A stretch of 64,000 nt of DNA, taken from Micromonospora craniellae (GTDB taxonomy: Bacteria; Actinomycetota; Actinomycetes; Mycobacteriales; Micromonosporaceae). Under the pieces are notes generated by a model. The model searched no databases. It saw nothing but the letters and a program-made list of their open reading frames with translations, and was not told the DNA's origin. Both the position numbers and the translations under genes were made by a program. Shown here piece by piece: positions 18,552 to 27,113 of this stretch. The stretch spans positions 3,224,001-3,288,000 of the forward strand of contig NZ_CP061725.1 in assembly GCF_014764405.1 (NCBI RefSeq), given 5' to 3'. Numbering within the stretch: position 1 is the stretch's first letter; every line of letters starts with the position of its first letter.

Positions 18552-18799
18552 CCGGGCGGTTCGTGATTCACCTGCCGGTCGCCGCCGCCGACCTGGGTCG
18601 GGCCAGGATCCTCGCCCGGGTGGCCGGGCGCGCACTGCGATTCGTCGCGCCGATCGAGCTGGGCGGCATCACCGTCTCCGCCGAGGACGAGCAGCACGTC
18701 CGGCACTGGGTCTTCTGCGACCGTCCGCTCGACGGTGGACGGCGCTGCGTCCTGCACACGGACCATCGCAGCCCCTGTGTGGCCCGTCTGCCGCGTTGA
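18548..18799 (+). CDS. small protein of unknown function, coupled to the DivIVA-like gene
   Basis: 83 residues. N-terminal beta-rich part (GRFVIHLPVAAADLGRARI) and a C-terminal part with three cysteines and two histidines, HWVFCDRPLDGGRRC and LHTDHRSPC, that could form a small metal site. The GTG start overlaps the previous stop by 4 nt, so the two are co-translated. No family recognised. Confidence 0.65.
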   Translation: MTGRFVIHLPVAAADLGRARILARVAGRALRFVAPIELGGITVSAEDEQHVRHWVFCDRPLDGGRRCVLHTDHRSPCVARLPR

Positions 18800-18920
18800 C
18801 GGCACAGGCGGTTCAGCTCGACAGGGCTCCCGGCACACGTTGACCAGCGGCGGAGGTTCAGGACGTGAACAGCGCCCGGCGCCCACCGCCCGGAGGAGTG
18901 GTGGATGTCACACCTCTGAT

Positions 18921-18941
18921 GTTGAGTGGAATAGGCTCAAC
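18921..18941 (+). promoter_or_regulatory. HAIR-type HspR operator upstream of clpB
   Basis: GTTGAGT (18921-18927), 7 bases, GCTCAAC (18935-18941): a perfect 7-7-7 inverted repeat matching HspR boxes with one changed outer base per arm. It lies 45 bases before the clpB ATG, where a repressor would block transcription. Together with the dnaK box it links clpB to HspR. Confidence 0.85.
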
Positions 18942-18986
18942 TCTGGTTCTGTCGGTACCAGTGGACACACCGATCCAGGGGAGCCC

Positions 18987-21578
18987 ATGAACACCGAACG
19001 CCTCACCACCAAGAGCCGCGAGACCATCACCGGTGCCGTCGCCCTGGCCAACCAGCGTGGGCACGCGACCGTGGAGCCGTGGCACCTGCTGCTGTCGCTG
19101 CTGGACACCGAGGGCTCGACCGCCGCCGGCCTGCTGCGCGCCGTCGGGGCCGACCCCGCCGAGCTGCGCCGGGCCGCCCAGCGGGCGGTCGACGCGCTAC
19201 CCGCCGCGCGGAGTTCCAGCATCGCGGAGCCCACCCTGGCCCGCGAGTTCGTCAACGCCATCGGGGCCGCCGAGCAGATCGCCCGGCCGCTCGGCGACGA
19301 TTACACCTCCACCGAGCATCTGCTGGCCGGGCTGGCCCGGGTCGGCGGCGCCGTCTCCGGTGCGCTCAAGGCCGCCGGTGCCACCGAGGAGAACCTGGTG
19401 GCCGCGTTCCCGACGGTGCGCGGCGGGGACCGCCGGGTGACCACCGCCGACCCGGAGCAGACCTACCAGGCGCTGGCCAAGTACGGCGTCGACCTGACCG
19501 CGAGCGCGCGGGACGGCAAGATCGATCCGGTGATCGGGCGGGACTCCGAGATCCGCCGGGTGATCCAGGTGCTGTCCCGGCGCACCAAGAACAACCCGGT
19601 GCTGATCGGCGAGCCCGGTGTCGGCAAGACCGCCATCGTCGAGGGCCTGGCCCAGCGGATCGTCGCCGGTGACGTACCCGAGTCGTTGCGCGACAAAAAG
19701 CTCGTCTCGCTCGACCTCGGCGCGATGGTCGCCGGTGCGCAGTACCGGGGTCAGTTCGAGGAACGCCTCAAGTCCGTCCTGGAGGAGATCAAGAACTCCG
19801 ACGGGCAGGTCATCACGTTCCTCGACGAGCTGCACACCGTGGTCGGCGCGGGCAAGGGCGAGGGCTCGATGGACGCCGGCAACATGCTCAAGCCGATGCT
19901 GGCCCGGGGCGAACTGCGCATGGTCGGCGCGACCACGCTGGACGAGTACCGCGGGCACATCGAGAAGGATCCGGCCCTGGAGCGGCGCTTCCAGCCGGTG
20001 CTGGTCGGCGAGCCCACCGTCGAGGACACCGTCGGCATCCTGCGCGGGCTCAAGGAGCGCTACGAGGTGCACCACGGCGTACGCATCACCGACGCCGCCC
20101 TGGTCGCGGCCGCCGCGCTCTCCGACCGGTACATCACCGACCGGTTCCTGCCGGACAAGGCGATCGATCTGGTCGACGAGTCCGCGTCCCGGCTCCGGAT
20201 GGAGATCGACTCGCGGCCGGTCGAGGTGGACGAGATCGAGCGGGCGGTACGCCGGCTGGAGATCGAGGAGATGGCGCTGGCCAAGGAGCCGGACGCCGCC
20301 TCCGCCGAGCGTCTGGAACGGCTGCGCAAGGAGCTGGCCGACAAGCGTGAGCAGCTCACCGCGCTCTCCGAGCGGTGGCACCTGGAGAAGAGCCACATCA
20401 CCAAGCTCTCCACCGCCAAGGAGGAGTTGGAGCGGTTGGGTGGCGAGGCCGAGCGGGCCGAGCGCGACGGCGAGCTGGAGCGCGCCGCCGAGCTGCGCTA
20501 CGGGCGCATTCCCGCGCTCCAGGCCGACCTGACGAAGGCCGAGGAGGAACTGGCCCGGTTGCAGTCCGCCGGCGCGATGCTCAAGGAGGAGGTCGGCGCG
20601 GACGACATCGCCGCGGTCGTCGCCTCGTGGACCGGCATCCCCGCCGGGCGGCTGCTGGAGGGGGAGACCGCCAAGCTGCTCCGGATGGAGGAGCCGCTGC
20701 GCGAGCGGGTCGTCGGCCAGGCCGAGGCGGTCGGCGCGGTCTCCGACGCGGTACGCCGTGCCCGGGCCGGTGTCGCCGACCCGGACCGCCCGACCGGCAG
20801 CTTCCTCTTCCTCGGCCCGACCGGGGTGGGCAAGACCGAGCTGGCCAAGGCGCTCGCCGAGTTCCTCTTCGACGACGAGCGGGCGATGGTCCGCATCGAC
20901 ATGAGCGAGTACGGCGAGAAGCACTCGGTGGCTCGCCTGGTCGGCGCACCGCCCGGCTACGTCGGCTACGAGGAGGGCGGCCAGCTCACCGAGGCGGTGC
21001 GTCGCCGGCCGTACTCGGTGATCCTGCTCGACGAGGTGGAGAAAGCCCACCCGGACGTCTTCGACATCCTGCTCCAGGTGCTCGACGACGGCCGGCTCAC
21101 CGACGGGCAGGGTCGTACCGTCGACTTCCGCAACGCGATCCTGATCCTCACCTCGAACCTCGGGTCGGCGGTGATCAGCGATCTGACGCTCGCCGAGGAG
21201 CAGCGCCGGGAGGGTGTACTCGCGGTGGTCCGGTCGCACTTCAAGCCGGAGTTCCTCAACCGGCTCGACGACATCGTGGTCTTCGCCGCACTCCAGGGCG
21301 ACGACCTGCGCTCCATCGTGGACATCCAGTTGGCCCGCCTGCGCAAGCGGCTGGCCGACCGCCGGTTGTCGCTGGACGTCACCGACGCCGCGCGGGGCTG
21401 GCTCGCCGAGCACGGGTACGACCCGATCTACGGTGCCCGCCCGCTGCGTCGCCTGGTCCAGTCGGCGATCGGTGACCAGCTCGCGAAGGCACTGCTCGCC
21501 GGCCAGATCCGCGACGGCGACACGGTGCGGGTCGAGCTCGCCGACGCCAAGGACGGCCTGTCGGTGACGGCTGCCTGA
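18987..21578 (+). CDS. clpB: ATP-dependent disaggregase ClpB
   Basis: 863 residues. Clp N-domain (residues 1-150), AAA1 with Walker A GEPGVGKTAIVEGL and Walker B VITFLDELHTVVGAGK, the long coiled-coil M domain (about 410-530), AAA2 with Walker A GPTGVGKTELAKAL and Walker B YSVILLDEVEKAHPDVF, and the C-terminal D2 small domain. ATG 18987 fits the family start (MNTERLTTKSRE). ClpB extracts and refolds aggregated proteins with DnaK/DnaJ/GrpE. Monocistronic, with an HspR box upstream; no IGF/L loop that would indicate ClpP binding was noticed. Confidence 0.98.
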   Translation: MNTERLTTKSRETITGAVALANQRGHATVEPWHLLLSLLDTEGSTAAGLLRAVGADPAELRRAAQRAVDALPAARSSSIAEPTLAREFVNAIGAAEQIARPLGDDYTSTEHLLAGLARVGGAVSGALKAAGATEENLVAAFPTVRGGDRRVTTADPEQTYQALAKYGVDLTASARDGKIDPVIGRDSEIRRVIQVLSRRTKNNPVLIGEPGVGKTAIVEGLAQRIVAGDVPESLRDKKLVSLDLGAMVAGAQYRGQFEERLKSVLEEIKNSDGQVITFLDELHTVVGAGKGEGSMDAGNMLKPMLARGELRMVGATTLDEYRGHIEKDPALERRFQPVLVGEPTVEDTVGILRGLKERYEVHHGVRITDAALVAAAALSDRYITDRFLPDKAIDLVDESASRLRMEIDSRPVEVDEIERAVRRLEIEEMALAKEPDAASAERLERLRKELADKREQLTALSERWHLEKSHITKLSTAKEELERLGGEAERAERDGELERAAELRYGRIPALQADLTKAEEELARLQSAGAMLKEEVGADDIAAVVASWTGIPAGRLLEGETAKLLRMEEPLRERVVGQAEAVGAVSDAVRRARAGVADPDRPTGSFLFLGPTGVGKTELAKALAEFLFDDERAMVRIDMSEYGEKHSVARLVGAPPGYVGYEEGGQLTEAVRRRPYSVILLDEVEKAHPDVFDILLQVLDDGRLTDGQGRTVDFRNAILILTSNLGSAVISDLTLAEEQRREGVLAVVRSHFKPEFLNRLDDIVVFAALQGDDLRSIVDIQLARLRKRLADRRLSLDVTDAARGWLAEHGYDPIYGARPLRRLVQSAIGDQLAKALLAGQIRDGDTVRVELADAKDGLSVTAA

Positions 21579-21617
21579 CCGCCGTCCCGCCGGTCACGGT
21601 TACGGTCATCACCGACG

Positions 21618-21839
21618 CACCTGGGGTACGTCTGGCACGAGTCCGGCCAGGCCCGGTACACCGTGACCGGGGTGACCGGGCTCGCCCCGAGCGGGACCGT
21701 GCGCTACCACGACTACCGGGCGCCGGGCGGAGCGCGACTCACCTTCGAGGCGTACGGCGAGGCGGGCTGGGAGGTCGCGCACGGCAGCCGGCTGGATCAG
21801 GGCGACGTGACCGTGTACCCGCAGGGACGCGGATTGTGA
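21618..21839 (+). pseudogene. orphan C-terminal coding remnant (possibly DUF4178-like)
   Basis: A clean frame of 73 residues with no plausible start or ribosome site: LGYVWHESGQARYTVTG, VRYHDYRAPGGARLTFEAYG, GWEVAHGSRLDQGDVTVYPQG. Codon bias is coding-like. The pattern of a beta-strand-rich tail ending in VTVYPQG reminds me of DUF4178-type proteins, but this is a weak recollection. It is probably the 3' end of a deleted gene. It lies downstream of clpB, in the same frame as the clpB stop. The rest of the 420-base gap up to 21997 shows nothing else. Confidence 0.4.
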
Positions 21840-21997
21840 GGGCGTAACCGGTTCAGCTCGACAGCGCCGCCGGACGACATCACCGAGGACGGATCTGGGT
21901 ATACCGTGCGGCGGGGACGCGCCGTCCAGACGGCGTCGTGTCGTGCCGGGTTGGCCAGTTGCCGATACGGTGAGTCGCGTTCCAGGGAGGGAGAAAG

Positions 21998-22723
21998 ATG
22001 GTCGACCCGCAGAACACCCCGGCCCGGCAGCGGCCGGGTGTGGTGACGATATCCACCTACTTGCTGCTGCTCTTCGCAGTCTGCCAACTGATCAGTGTGA
22101 TCGTCTCGCTGACCACGATCGGCACCGTCCGCGAGGTGATGGACGAGGCATACAGCGGCTCCACCGTCGAAGGAGCGGAGAGCCTTGGCAACCTTACAGT
22201 CGTCATGACCGTCGCCACCGCCATCTTCCTGCTGGTCGTGGCGCTGGCGCTGTTCGGTCTGGGCCTGCTGAACCTGCGCGGCAAGAACGGTGCCCGGATC
22301 GCCACCTGGATCGTCGGCGGCATCATGTTCTGCTGCACCGGGTTCAGCCTGCTCAGCGGGCTGGCCAGCGGCATGAGCATGCCCGGCGGTGAGACCAGCG
22401 GCGACATGCCGAGCGCCGAGGAGATCCAGCGCCGGCTGGAGGAGGCGCTGCCCGGCTGGGTCACCCCGGTCAGCCTCCTGCTCGGTGTGATCAGCCTGAT
22501 CGCGTTGCTGGCCGCGTTGATCCTGCTGGCGCTGCCGAAGGCGAACGAGTTCTTCCGCAAGCCGACCCAGCAGTGGGAGCCGCCGATGCCCGGCGGCAGC
22601 TACCCCAACCAGCCGGGCTACCCGCCGGCGCCGGGCTACCCGGGTGGCGGCCCGAGCGCACCGCCTCCCGGTGCTCCGGGACAGCCCGGCGATCAGCCGC
22701 CGTCGACCGATCGGCCGAACTGA
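21998..22723 (+). CDS. four-helix membrane protein with Pro/Gly-rich tail
   Basis: 241 residues. Four hydrophobic segments: VTISTYLLLLFAVCQLISVI, TVATAIFLLVVALALFGLGL, ATWIVGGIMFCCTGFSLLSG and VSLLLGVISLIALLAALILL. A cytosolic tail rich in PGYPPAPGYPGG and PPPGAPGQPG completes it. RBS GGGAGGGAG upstream of ATG. It is followed by a paralog of similar layout (22801-23475). Proteins of this layout are common in actinomycetes and of unknown function. Confidence 0.8.
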   Translation: MVDPQNTPARQRPGVVTISTYLLLLFAVCQLISVIVSLTTIGTVREVMDEAYSGSTVEGAESLGNLTVVMTVATAIFLLVVALALFGLGLLNLRGKNGARIATWIVGGIMFCCTGFSLLSGLASGMSMPGGETSGDMPSAEEIQRRLEEALPGWVTPVSLLLGVISLIALLAALILLALPKANEFFRKPTQQWEPPMPGGSYPNQPGYPPAPGYPGGGPSAPPPGAPGQPGDQPPSTDRPN

Positions 22724-22800
22724 CCGCCGGTGAGTTGAGCGCGACTGTGACGGTCCCTCCGAGTAGGTTGCAACCCGAACGCCTACCGGAGGGACTCGTC

Positions 22801-23475
22801 GTGTCGTACCCCGATCAGGCACCGCCCCGCCGGCCCGCCGTGGTCGTGACGGCCGTGGTGGTGCTGGCGGTGATGGCGGTGGGTGCGCTCGGGTACGCCG
22901 TGGCCGGCCTGAGCATCGTCGGCGGCACCGTGTCCCGGTTCCGCGCGGCGGCCGTGGGTACGTCGGCCGACACCGCCCAGGTCGACGCGATGGTGGCCCT
23001 GCTGCGGGGCGCGGTGGCGGGGGCGGCTGTGCTGAGTGTGCTCGCGGCCCTGCTCCTCACCGGTCTCGCGCTGGGCCTGGCCCGTGGACGGCCCGCCGCC
23101 CGGGTGTCCACCTGGGTGGTTGCCGGGCTGGGCGTGCTCCTCGGTTGCTGCGGCATCGGGACGCTCCTGGTCCAACGCACCGCACCCCTGGACTTCGGTG
23201 ACGACCGGGCTGCCGCCGAACTCGTCGCCCTGGTGGCGGACACCTACCCGGCATGGTGGATTCCGGTCACCACGACCCTTTCGGTCGGGCAGGTGCTCGG
23301 TTACCTTGTGGTAGCCGTGCTGCTGGCGATGCCGTCCGCCAACGCCTGGTTCCGTCGCCGCCCGGTCACCCCGTACCACCCCCACCCGCCGGCCGCGTAC
23401 CCGCCGCCGGTCGCGCCGCACCAGACCTATCCGCCGCCCGGGGCGCCTTCGTCGTCCCCGTACCCGCCGAGGTGA
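22801..23475 (+). CDS. membrane protein paralogous to the preceding gene
   Basis: 224 residues from GTG 22801 with GGAGGG upstream. Same plan as its neighbour: short N-terminus, helix VVVTAVVVLAVMAVGALGYAV, helix AVAGAAVLSVLAALLLTGLALGL, helix VSTWVVAGLGVLLGCCGIGTLL, helix TTTLSVGQVLGYLVVAVLLAM, then a Pro/Tyr-rich tail (PPPVAPHQTYPPP). Shared features such as the LALPKANEFFRK and LAMPSANAWFRR end helices show duplication. Eight bases before the SDR gene, so likely one transcript. Confidence 0.8.
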   Translation: MSYPDQAPPRRPAVVVTAVVVLAVMAVGALGYAVAGLSIVGGTVSRFRAAAVGTSADTAQVDAMVALLRGAVAGAAVLSVLAALLLTGLALGLARGRPAARVSTWVVAGLGVLLGCCGIGTLLVQRTAPLDFGDDRAAAELVALVADTYPAWWIPVTTTLSVGQVLGYLVVAVLLAMPSANAWFRRRPVTPYHPHPPAAYPPPVAPHQTYPPPGAPSSSPYPPR

Positions 23476-23483
23476 GCAGACCC

Positions 23484-24293
23484 GTGACGCCCGACCAGCC
23501 GAGCAGCGAACGATGGGCGTTGATCACCGGGGCGACCGCAGGGATCGGTGCGGCCTTCGCCGACCGTCTCGCCTCCGACGGATGGCACCTGGTGCTGGTC
23601 GCCCGGGACGGTGCCCGACTCGCCGCGCAGGCCGCCGAGTTGACCGGTCGGCACGGCGTCGAGACCGAGACGGTGGCGGCCGACCTGTCCACCGACGACG
23701 GCTGCGCCGGGGTGGAACGATGGCTCGCCGCCGGCCCGCCGGTCGAGCTTCTGGTCAACAACGCCGGGATCAGTCTGAACAAGCCGTTCGTCAGGTCGAC
23801 CGTCGAGGACGAGAACCGACTGCTCCGGCTCAACGTGCACGCCGTGATGCGGTTGACACTGGCTGCGCTGCGTACGATGGCCGAGCGGCGCAGTGGGGCA
23901 GTGATTAATGTCTCTTCCGTGGCGGGTTTCGGTGCGATCATGCCGGGATCGACGTACTCCGCCAGCAAGGCGTGGGTCACGAACTTCAGCGAGTCCGTCG
24001 GCCAGTCCGCCCGCCCGTTCGGCGTACGCGTGATGGCGCTCTGTCCCGGGTACACCCGGACCGAATTCCACCAGCGAGCTGGCATCGACATGTCGAAAAC
24101 TCCCGAGTGGTTGTGGCTCAGTGCGCCGGCCGTGGTCGCGGAAGCCTTGCGTGACCTGCGAAAAGGCAAGTTGGTCAGCGTTCCTTCGTGGAAGTACAAA
24201 CTGGCCGTTGCCGGTCTGCGGCACGCCCCGCGCGGGTTGCTCGACCGGGTTGCCCGGGACACCCGTGGACGCATCGGCCGCGATCGCGGCTGA
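23484..24293 (+). CDS. short-chain dehydrogenase/reductase
   Basis: 269 residues from GTG 23484 (GAGGTGAG upstream, 8 nt after the previous stop). Classical SDR signature: TGATAGIG cofactor motif at residues 15-22, NNAGISLNKP, catalytic Ser in NVSSVAG and YSASK with Tyr and Lys. LCPGYTRTEFHQRAG follows, as in DltE-like or YqjQ-type SDRs. NADP preference is suggested by VARDGARL after strand 2. Substrate unknown. Confidence 0.88.
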   Translation: MTPDQPSSERWALITGATAGIGAAFADRLASDGWHLVLVARDGARLAAQAAELTGRHGVETETVAADLSTDDGCAGVERWLAAGPPVELLVNNAGISLNKPFVRSTVEDENRLLRLNVHAVMRLTLAALRTMAERRSGAVINVSSVAGFGAIMPGSTYSASKAWVTNFSESVGQSARPFGVRVMALCPGYTRTEFHQRAGIDMSKTPEWLWLSAPAVVAEALRDLRKGKLVSVPSWKYKLAVAGLRHAPRGLLDRVARDTRGRIGRDRG

Positions 24294-24463
24294 CTGCGAC
24301 ACGTCGTCGACCGGCATGGCGGCGGTGAGCACGACATCACTCGATCTGGACCGCTGATCGACGTAGCGTAGTCGGACATTGCCATGCATCTGTCCCCCGG
24401 AAGGGTTGCCCGGGGTGGCCCGTCCCCCCCGACACACAGACTTGCGCAGTACCCTCTATCGCC

Positions 24464-24994
24464 ATGGGGGACCACGACGACCTGCGTAAATTCATCTCTG
24501 ATCTGGCTGTGGTCCACGGCCGGGTAGTGCTCTCCTCCGGGCAGGAGGCCGACTGGTACGTCGATCTGCGTCGCATCACGCTCCATAACCGGGCGGCCCC
24601 TCTGGTCGGTCGGGTGATGCGGGAGTTGACCACCGACTGGTCGTATGACGCGGTCGGTGGCCTGACATTGGGCGCCGACCCGATCGCCATGTCGATGCTG
24701 CACGCGACCGGCCGTCCGTTGGACGCGTTCGTGGTGCGTAAAGCGGGCAAGGCGCACGGGTTGCAACGCCGGATCGAAGGTCCCGACGTGACCGGGCGTC
24801 GGGTGCTGGCGGTGGAGGACACCTCCACCACTGGCGGAAGTGTGATGACCGCCGTCGAGGCCCTTCGCGAGGCCGGGGCCGACGTGGTGGGGGTGGCGGT
24901 TATCGTTGATCGTGGCGCCGGCGACGCGGTGCGAGCCGCCGGACTGCCCTATCGGGCGGCCTATACGTTGGCTGACCTCGGCCTTGTGGCGTAA
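24464..24994 (+). CDS. pyrE: orotate phosphoribosyltransferase
   Basis: 176 residues, the size of the actinobacterial enzyme. YVDLRRITLHNRAAPLVGR near the N-terminus, FVVRKAGKAHGLQRRIEG as the catalytic loop (Lys-rich and His), and the PRPP motif VLAVEDTSTTGGSVMTAVEALREAG. Converts orotate and PRPP to OMP in pyrimidine synthesis. Stands alone, not in a pyr operon; no attenuator was seen in the 170 bases upstream. Confidence 0.93.
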   Translation: MGDHDDLRKFISDLAVVHGRVVLSSGQEADWYVDLRRITLHNRAAPLVGRVMRELTTDWSYDAVGGLTLGADPIAMSMLHATGRPLDAFVVRKAGKAHGLQRRIEGPDVTGRRVLAVEDTSTTGGSVMTAVEALREAGADVVGVAVIVDRGAGDAVRAAGLPYRAAYTLADLGLVA

Positions 24995-25051
24995 AAGTCT
25001 GCCGATTCGGATCTGCTGATATGCAGCCGGATCGATGCTGCTGGTGGAAGG

Positions 25052-25429
25052 ATGGAATACGTGGGAACTGCGTTGGCCGAAATGACTATGCCTCAGATCT
25101 CGCCGCTTGCCGGCGAGCCGATCGAACGTGCCGACGCCGAGCGGCTGGCAGGGGTTCTCAAGGCCCTTGCCGACCCCGCCCGGCTGCGGCTGCTCAGCCT
25201 GATCCAGTCGGCGCCCGAGGGCGAGGCGTGCGTGTGCGACCTGACCGCACCGCTCGGTCTCTCCCAGCCGACCGTCAGCCACCACCTGCGTATCCTCACC
25301 GAGGCCGGCTTGCTGGAGCGGGAGAAGCGCGGTGTGTGGGCCTACTACCGGCTGGTTCCGAGCGCGATCGCGACGATCGCCGACCTGCTGACTCCGCCGC
25401 GCAAGCGGGCCACCAAGAAGGCTCGCTGA
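25052..25429 (+). CDS. ArsR-family metalloregulator-type repressor
   Basis: 125 residues. Winged helix LAGVLKALADPARLRLLSLIQ, the alpha3 motif ACVCDLTAPLGLSQPTVSHHLRIL and wing REKRGVWAYYRLV. The CVCDL cysteine pair at the start of the recognition region is the arsenic/antimony-sensing site of classical ArsR proteins. No arsenite transporter is adjacent: the neighbours are pyrE and a convergent DUF368 gene, so targets are elsewhere or the ligand differs. ATG 25052; GTG 25061 is an alternative start. Confidence 0.88.
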   Translation: MEYVGTALAEMTMPQISPLAGEPIERADAERLAGVLKALADPARLRLLSLIQSAPEGEACVCDLTAPLGLSQPTVSHHLRILTEAGLLEREKRGVWAYYRLVPSAIATIADLLTPPRKRATKKAR

Positions 25430-25435
25430 ACCGGA

Positions 25436-25476
25436 ACCGCTTGGTGGCCGCCCAGCCCGGGCGGCCACCAAGCGGT
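25436..25476. terminator. bidirectional terminator hairpin
   Basis: A perfect 18-bp stem (25436-25453 with 25459-25476, arm ACCGCTTGGTGGCCGCCC) and a 5-base loop, placed exactly between the convergent arsR and DUF368 genes. No U-tract follows, as is usual in high-GC actinobacteria. Confidence 0.85.
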
Positions 25477-25481
25477 GGACG

Positions 25482-26414
25482 TCAGCGCACCTGCGTCGGC
25501 TCGTACGCCTCGGTGAGCATACGGGCGGCCCGGTTCAGCCGACGCCGTTCGGCGATCACCATGGCCAGGACCACGGCGAAGCCCAGCAGGAACAGCGCGG
25601 TGATAGGCAGGATGCCGTCACCGGGCGCCTGCAGGGCCCGGTCGTCGGACTGCCACGGCCACAGTGAGCGCAAGCTGCCGATCAGCAGGCCGGACATCAC
25701 CGCCAGAGTCATCCGGCGATGCCTGTCCAGCAGCCACTGGAGCAGCTTGACGAAGAGTGCCAGGCCGATGACCATGCCTGCGGCGAAGATCGCCAGGTAG
25801 CCGAAGTCCCGGTCGTTGACGGCGGCGATGGTCGGTTCGTAGAGACCGACGGTGAGTAGCAGGAACGACCCGGAGACACCGGGCATCACCAGCGCGCAGA
25901 CCGCGAACGCCGCCACGATCAGCACGATCAACGGGTGTGGTTCGAGGGCGGCCTGCGGCAGGCCGGTGAGCGTGAACGTGGCCGCCGCAGCGACCACAAG
26001 GCCGACCACCTCCTTGATGCGCCACGGCTTGCCGACCATCGAGACTGGCACCAGCACCGAGGCGAGCACCAGGCCGAGGAAGAGGCCACGGGTGTGTTCG
26101 GGGTACTCGGCCAGCAACGGTTCCAACAGCTTCGCGGCGAGCAGCAGGCCCGGCACCATCCCGATCATCAACGGGATGAGTACGTCCCAGTGCGCCTGCC
26201 GCAGTTGGTGTCCCGCCCGCGTCCAGCCCCGTCCACGCGGTACGTCCGACGCCGTGTACCGGACCGCGTTCACCACGTGGCCGGCGGACACGATCAGCCG
26301 TTCGTACACCCCCGTGACCAGCGCGATAGTGCCACCGCTGACCCCTGGCACGGCCTCCGCCACGCCGATGGCCCCACCGCGTAGGACGTGGCCCACCCGT
26401 TCGCCCAATGCCAT
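25482..26414 (-). CDS. DUF368 (PopT-type) polyprenyl-phosphate transporter
   Basis: 310 residues with about 8-9 membrane helices. Two related motifs mark DUF368: GGAIGVAEAVPGVSGGTIALVTGVYERL near the N-terminus and ALVMPGVSGSFLLLTVGLYEP in the middle, an internal repeat of re-entrant PGVSG loops. The family (PopT) returns undecaprenyl phosphate across the membrane for cell-wall synthesis in parallel with DedA-family UptA; a DedA protein is also encoded here (51706-52335). Role assigned from family knowledge. Confidence 0.85.
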   Translation of the reverse strand: MALGERVGHVLRGGAIGVAEAVPGVSGGTIALVTGVYERLIVSAGHVVNAVRYTASDVPRGRGWTRAGHQLRQAHWDVLIPLMIGMVPGLLLAAKLLEPLLAEYPEHTRGLFLGLVLASVLVPVSMVGKPWRIKEVVGLVVAAAATFTLTGLPQAALEPHPLIVLIVAAFAVCALVMPGVSGSFLLLTVGLYEPTIAAVNDRDFGYLAIFAAGMVIGLALFVKLLQWLLDRHRRMTLAVMSGLLIGSLRSLWPWQSDDRALQAPGDGILPITALFLLGFAVVLAMVIAERRRLNRAARMLTEAYEPTQVR

Positions 26415-26510
26415 TGAGAATCCGTCTCCTGCCTCGCTCGCCCGGTCGCCGGATCGGCGCCCGCCACGGCCGACCAGGCTACCGGGGGCGCGAGTGACGC
26501 CCCGGCCGCG

Positions 26511-27039
26511 TCAGAGGCGGGGGTCCACCGGCTCGGATTCACACGCCAGGATCGCGAAGACCAACTCGTGCCGACGCCACAGCGGGGCACCGTCGACCAA
26601 CGCGTCCAACGCGGCCAGCCCGAGCCCGTGCTCACGCAGCGCCATCCCGCGTTTGCGTCCCAGGGACCGCTTCCGCAGCGCGGCCAACTCCTTCCCAGGC
26701 CAGCGCCTCCGGCACGTCCAGCACGATCGCCACCGGCAGCACGTCGTGTTCCCGGGCCACCCGGACCAGGGCAGCCCGGGCGTGCGGCTGGAGGTTGGTG
26801 GCGTCGACCACGGTGAGCCGACCGGCCCGCAGCCGCTTGGCCGCCACGTAGTGCAGCGCGTCGAAGGCGTCGGCGGAGGCGGACTGGTCGTTCTCGTCGT
26901 CGGCGACCATCGCCCGGAACGCGTCCGAGGAGAGCACCTGGCTCGGCGCGAAGTGCCGGGCGGCGAACGTGGACTTGCCGGAGCCCGAGACTCCGACAAG
27001 CGCCACCAGCGCAAGTTCGGGAACGTCCAGGACGGTCAT
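26511..27039 (-). pseudogene. Pnkp (bacterial RNA-repair kinase/phosphatase/ligase), collapsed remnant
   Basis: The N-terminus (LDVPELALVALVGVSGSGKSTFAARHF, SSDAFRAMVADDENDQSA, GRLTVVDATNLQPHARAALV, VLPVAIVLDVPEAL) is the Pnkp 5'-kinase domain. At about 26695 it switches out of frame to GKELAALRKRSLGRKRGMALREHGLG and WRRHELVFAILACESEPVDPRL, the extreme C-terminus of the ligase domain. Intact Pnkp has about 850 residues; only about 175 remain, so roughly 2 kb including the phosphatase and most of the ligase is deleted. Downstream of the damaged hen1 on the same strand. Confidence 0.8.
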
Positions 27040-27057
27040 GACCACTCCTGCTCGGTG

Positions 27058-27111
27058 GTAAGGAGGGGCACCTTCTTAACGCCTCCGGTAGAGCAAGGGC
27101 CCCTTGTCAAC
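27058..27111. repeat. dispersed palindromic repeat, family A, copy 1
   Basis: GTAAGGAGGGGCACC, a centre with TTAACGCCTCCGGTA, and a right arm GGGCCCCTTGTCAAC: a 54-base imperfect inverted repeat. It lies between the hen1 stop and the pnkp start. Shares arms and centre with copies at 30755, 49154, 51655 and 52360. Confidence 0.8.
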
Positions 27112-27113
27112 AG

